Of a stretch of DNA of 64,000 bases, positions 63,262 through 64,000 are shown piece by piece. The stretch lies in assembly GCA_036275915.1 (NCBI GenBank), contig DASUCV010000004.1, positions 575,238 to 639,237 of the forward strand. The letters run 5' to 3'. The position numbers were made by a program, and so were the translations under genes. The number at the start of each line of letters is the position of its first letter. Positions within the stretch are counted from its first letter, which is position 1. The notes below the pieces were generated by a model, which saw nothing but the letters and a program-made list of their open reading frames with translations, was not told the DNA's origin and searched no databases. The DNA comes from Candidatus Polarisedimenticolaceae bacterium. GTDB taxonomy: Bacteria; Acidobacteriota; Polarisedimenticolia; Polarisedimenticolales; DASRJG01.

Positions 63262-64000
63262 GCTCGGGGAGGCCGCGCGTCGTCATCGTCGGCGCCGGCT
63301 TCGGCGGCCTCCACGCGGCGAAGGCGCTCGCGAAGACCGAGGTCGACGTCGTCCTCCTCGATCGCAACAACTACCACCTCTTCCAGCCACTCCTTTACCA
63401 GGTCGCGGTCGCCGCTCTGCCTCCGGCGGAGATCGCCTACCCGGTGCGGCCGATCGTCCGGCGGATCGAGAACGTCGCGTTCCGCGTCGCCGAGGTCACC
63501 GGGTGCGATCTCGCACGCAAGGTCGTGATCACCGACCGCGGTGAAGTCCCCTACGACGCCCTCGTCGTGGCCGCCGGCGCCGCGACGAACGACTTCGGCC
63601 TCCCGGGGATCGCCGAGCACGCGTTCGATCTGAAATCGCTTCCCGACGCGCTGCGGCTTCGCAATCATGTCCTGCGCTGCTTCGAGCGGGCCGTCGCCAG
63701 CGGCAGCGCCGACGAGCGGCGCGCTCTCCTCACGATCGTCGTCGCCGGCGGCGGACCGACCGGAGTCGAGGTCGCGGGTGCGGCGTCCGAGCTCCTTCGG
63801 CGTGTGCTGGGGCGCGACTACCCCGCCCTCTCGCGTGACGAGATCGCCGTGCATCTCCTCGAGGCGGGCCCGCGCGTCCTCGCGGCATTCCCGACCGACC
63901 TCGCCGAGGCCGCGGCGAAGGCGCTCGCACGGATCGAGGTGGTGGTGGAGACCGGCGTCAAGGTCGCCGGCTACGACGGTGCTTCGGTCCGCTTGGCGGG
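63258..64000 (+). CDS. ndh: Type II NADH dehydrogenase (NDH-2), N-terminal part
   Basis: The gene starts at a GTG overlapping the kgd stop and runs off the right edge; 247 residues are visible. The FAD-binding motif is VVIVGAGFGGLHAAKAL, followed by the family segment RNNYHLFQPLLYQVA. The second dinucleotide fold (NADH) is TIVVAGGGPTGVEVAG. NDH-2 oxidises NADH and reduces quinone without pumping protons at the inner membrane face. It would supply the NADH oxidation that the truncated nuo operon lacks. Confidence 0.92.
   Translation, partial: MSSGRPRVVIVGAGFGGLHAAKALAKTEVDVVLLDRNNYHLFQPLLYQVAVAALPPAEIAYPVRPIVRRIENVAFRVAEVTGCDLARKVVITDRGEVPYDALVVAAGAATNDFGLPGIAEHAFDLKSLPDALRLRNHVLRCFERAVASGSADERRALLTIVVAGGGPTGVEVAGAASELLRRVLGRDYPALSRDEIAVHLLEAGPRVLAAFPTDLAEAAAKALARIEVVVETGVKVAGYDGASVRLA

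Noticed and set aside
1-64000. CRISPR arrays, insertion sequences, integrases or tRNA genes
   Set aside because: No regular direct repeats, transposase motifs or cloverleaf-sized gaps were seen; intergenic spaces are all under about 150 bases.

Overview
The window is a gene-dense stretch (roughly 70% G+C) with about 59 protein genes, no rRNA or tRNA genes, and no gap above about 150 bases. Several traits suggest Acidobacteriota: an Oar-like TonB receptor with a carboxypeptidase-regulatory domain, secreted Asp-box (BNR) repeat proteins, a stand-alone TPR-TonB pair, a fused 2-oxoglutarate dehydrogenase E2-E1 (Kgd type), and an outer-membrane porin showing a Gram-negative envelope. The assignment is inference from gene content. 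GTG starts are very frequent, and most co-directional genes overlap by 1 to 4 bases (ATGA, GTGA, TGATG), so much of the window is built of translationally coupled operons.

Layout: 1-2601 holds the end of modC and two tandem TPR-TonB proteins of equal length. 2598-8392 (minus) holds a secreted M1 peptidase and a BNR-repeat protein. 8452-14181 holds an unknown protein, an HI0933-type flavoprotein (minus), a DUF1573-cytochrome c fusion, a GIY-YIG protein and a CBS-domain membrane protein. 14219-20655 is a Fur-family regulator followed by a coupled operon: porin, FMN-binding protein, four-helix membrane cytochrome-like protein and an asymmetric pair of ABC exporter half-transporters. The same inverted repeat (TTGCGA-N5-TCGCAA) lies before the regulator and before the operon. 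20728-26739 holds a secreted fibronectin-III protein, a TonB-dependent receptor and an NTF2-like protein.

26782-36350 is a complete eleven-gene nuoABCDHIJKLMN operon with no nuoEFG, so this complex I lacks its NADH-oxidising arm here. A type II NADH dehydrogenase begins at 63258, directly after kgd. 36466-51560 is a mixed housekeeping stretch: HD hydrolase, MFS and DMT transporters, O-methyltransferase, OsmC, PLP decarboxylase, RibD-like reductase, PolX, two endonuclease III relatives, a rhodanese-methyltransferase fusion, a Lon N-domain protein and a CDF metal exporter. 51570-59695 holds a subtilisin-like protease, tryptophanase, a lower-GC orphan lipoprotein, an ALDH7-type dehydrogenase and ApbE. 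ApbE could flavinylate the FMN-binding protein at 16147.

The most notable signal is at 39851-40315. A peroxiredoxin-like gene is interrupted by one in-frame TGA exactly where the family has the first Cys of its WCPxC motif. Homology continues on the far side, and a hairpin 25 bases downstream of the TGA fits the usual description of a bacterial SECIS element. I read this as a candidate selenoprotein (U43-P-N-C46) that automated annotation would split or miss. It also appears to start at CTG, in a CTGA overlap with the methyltransferase upstream.
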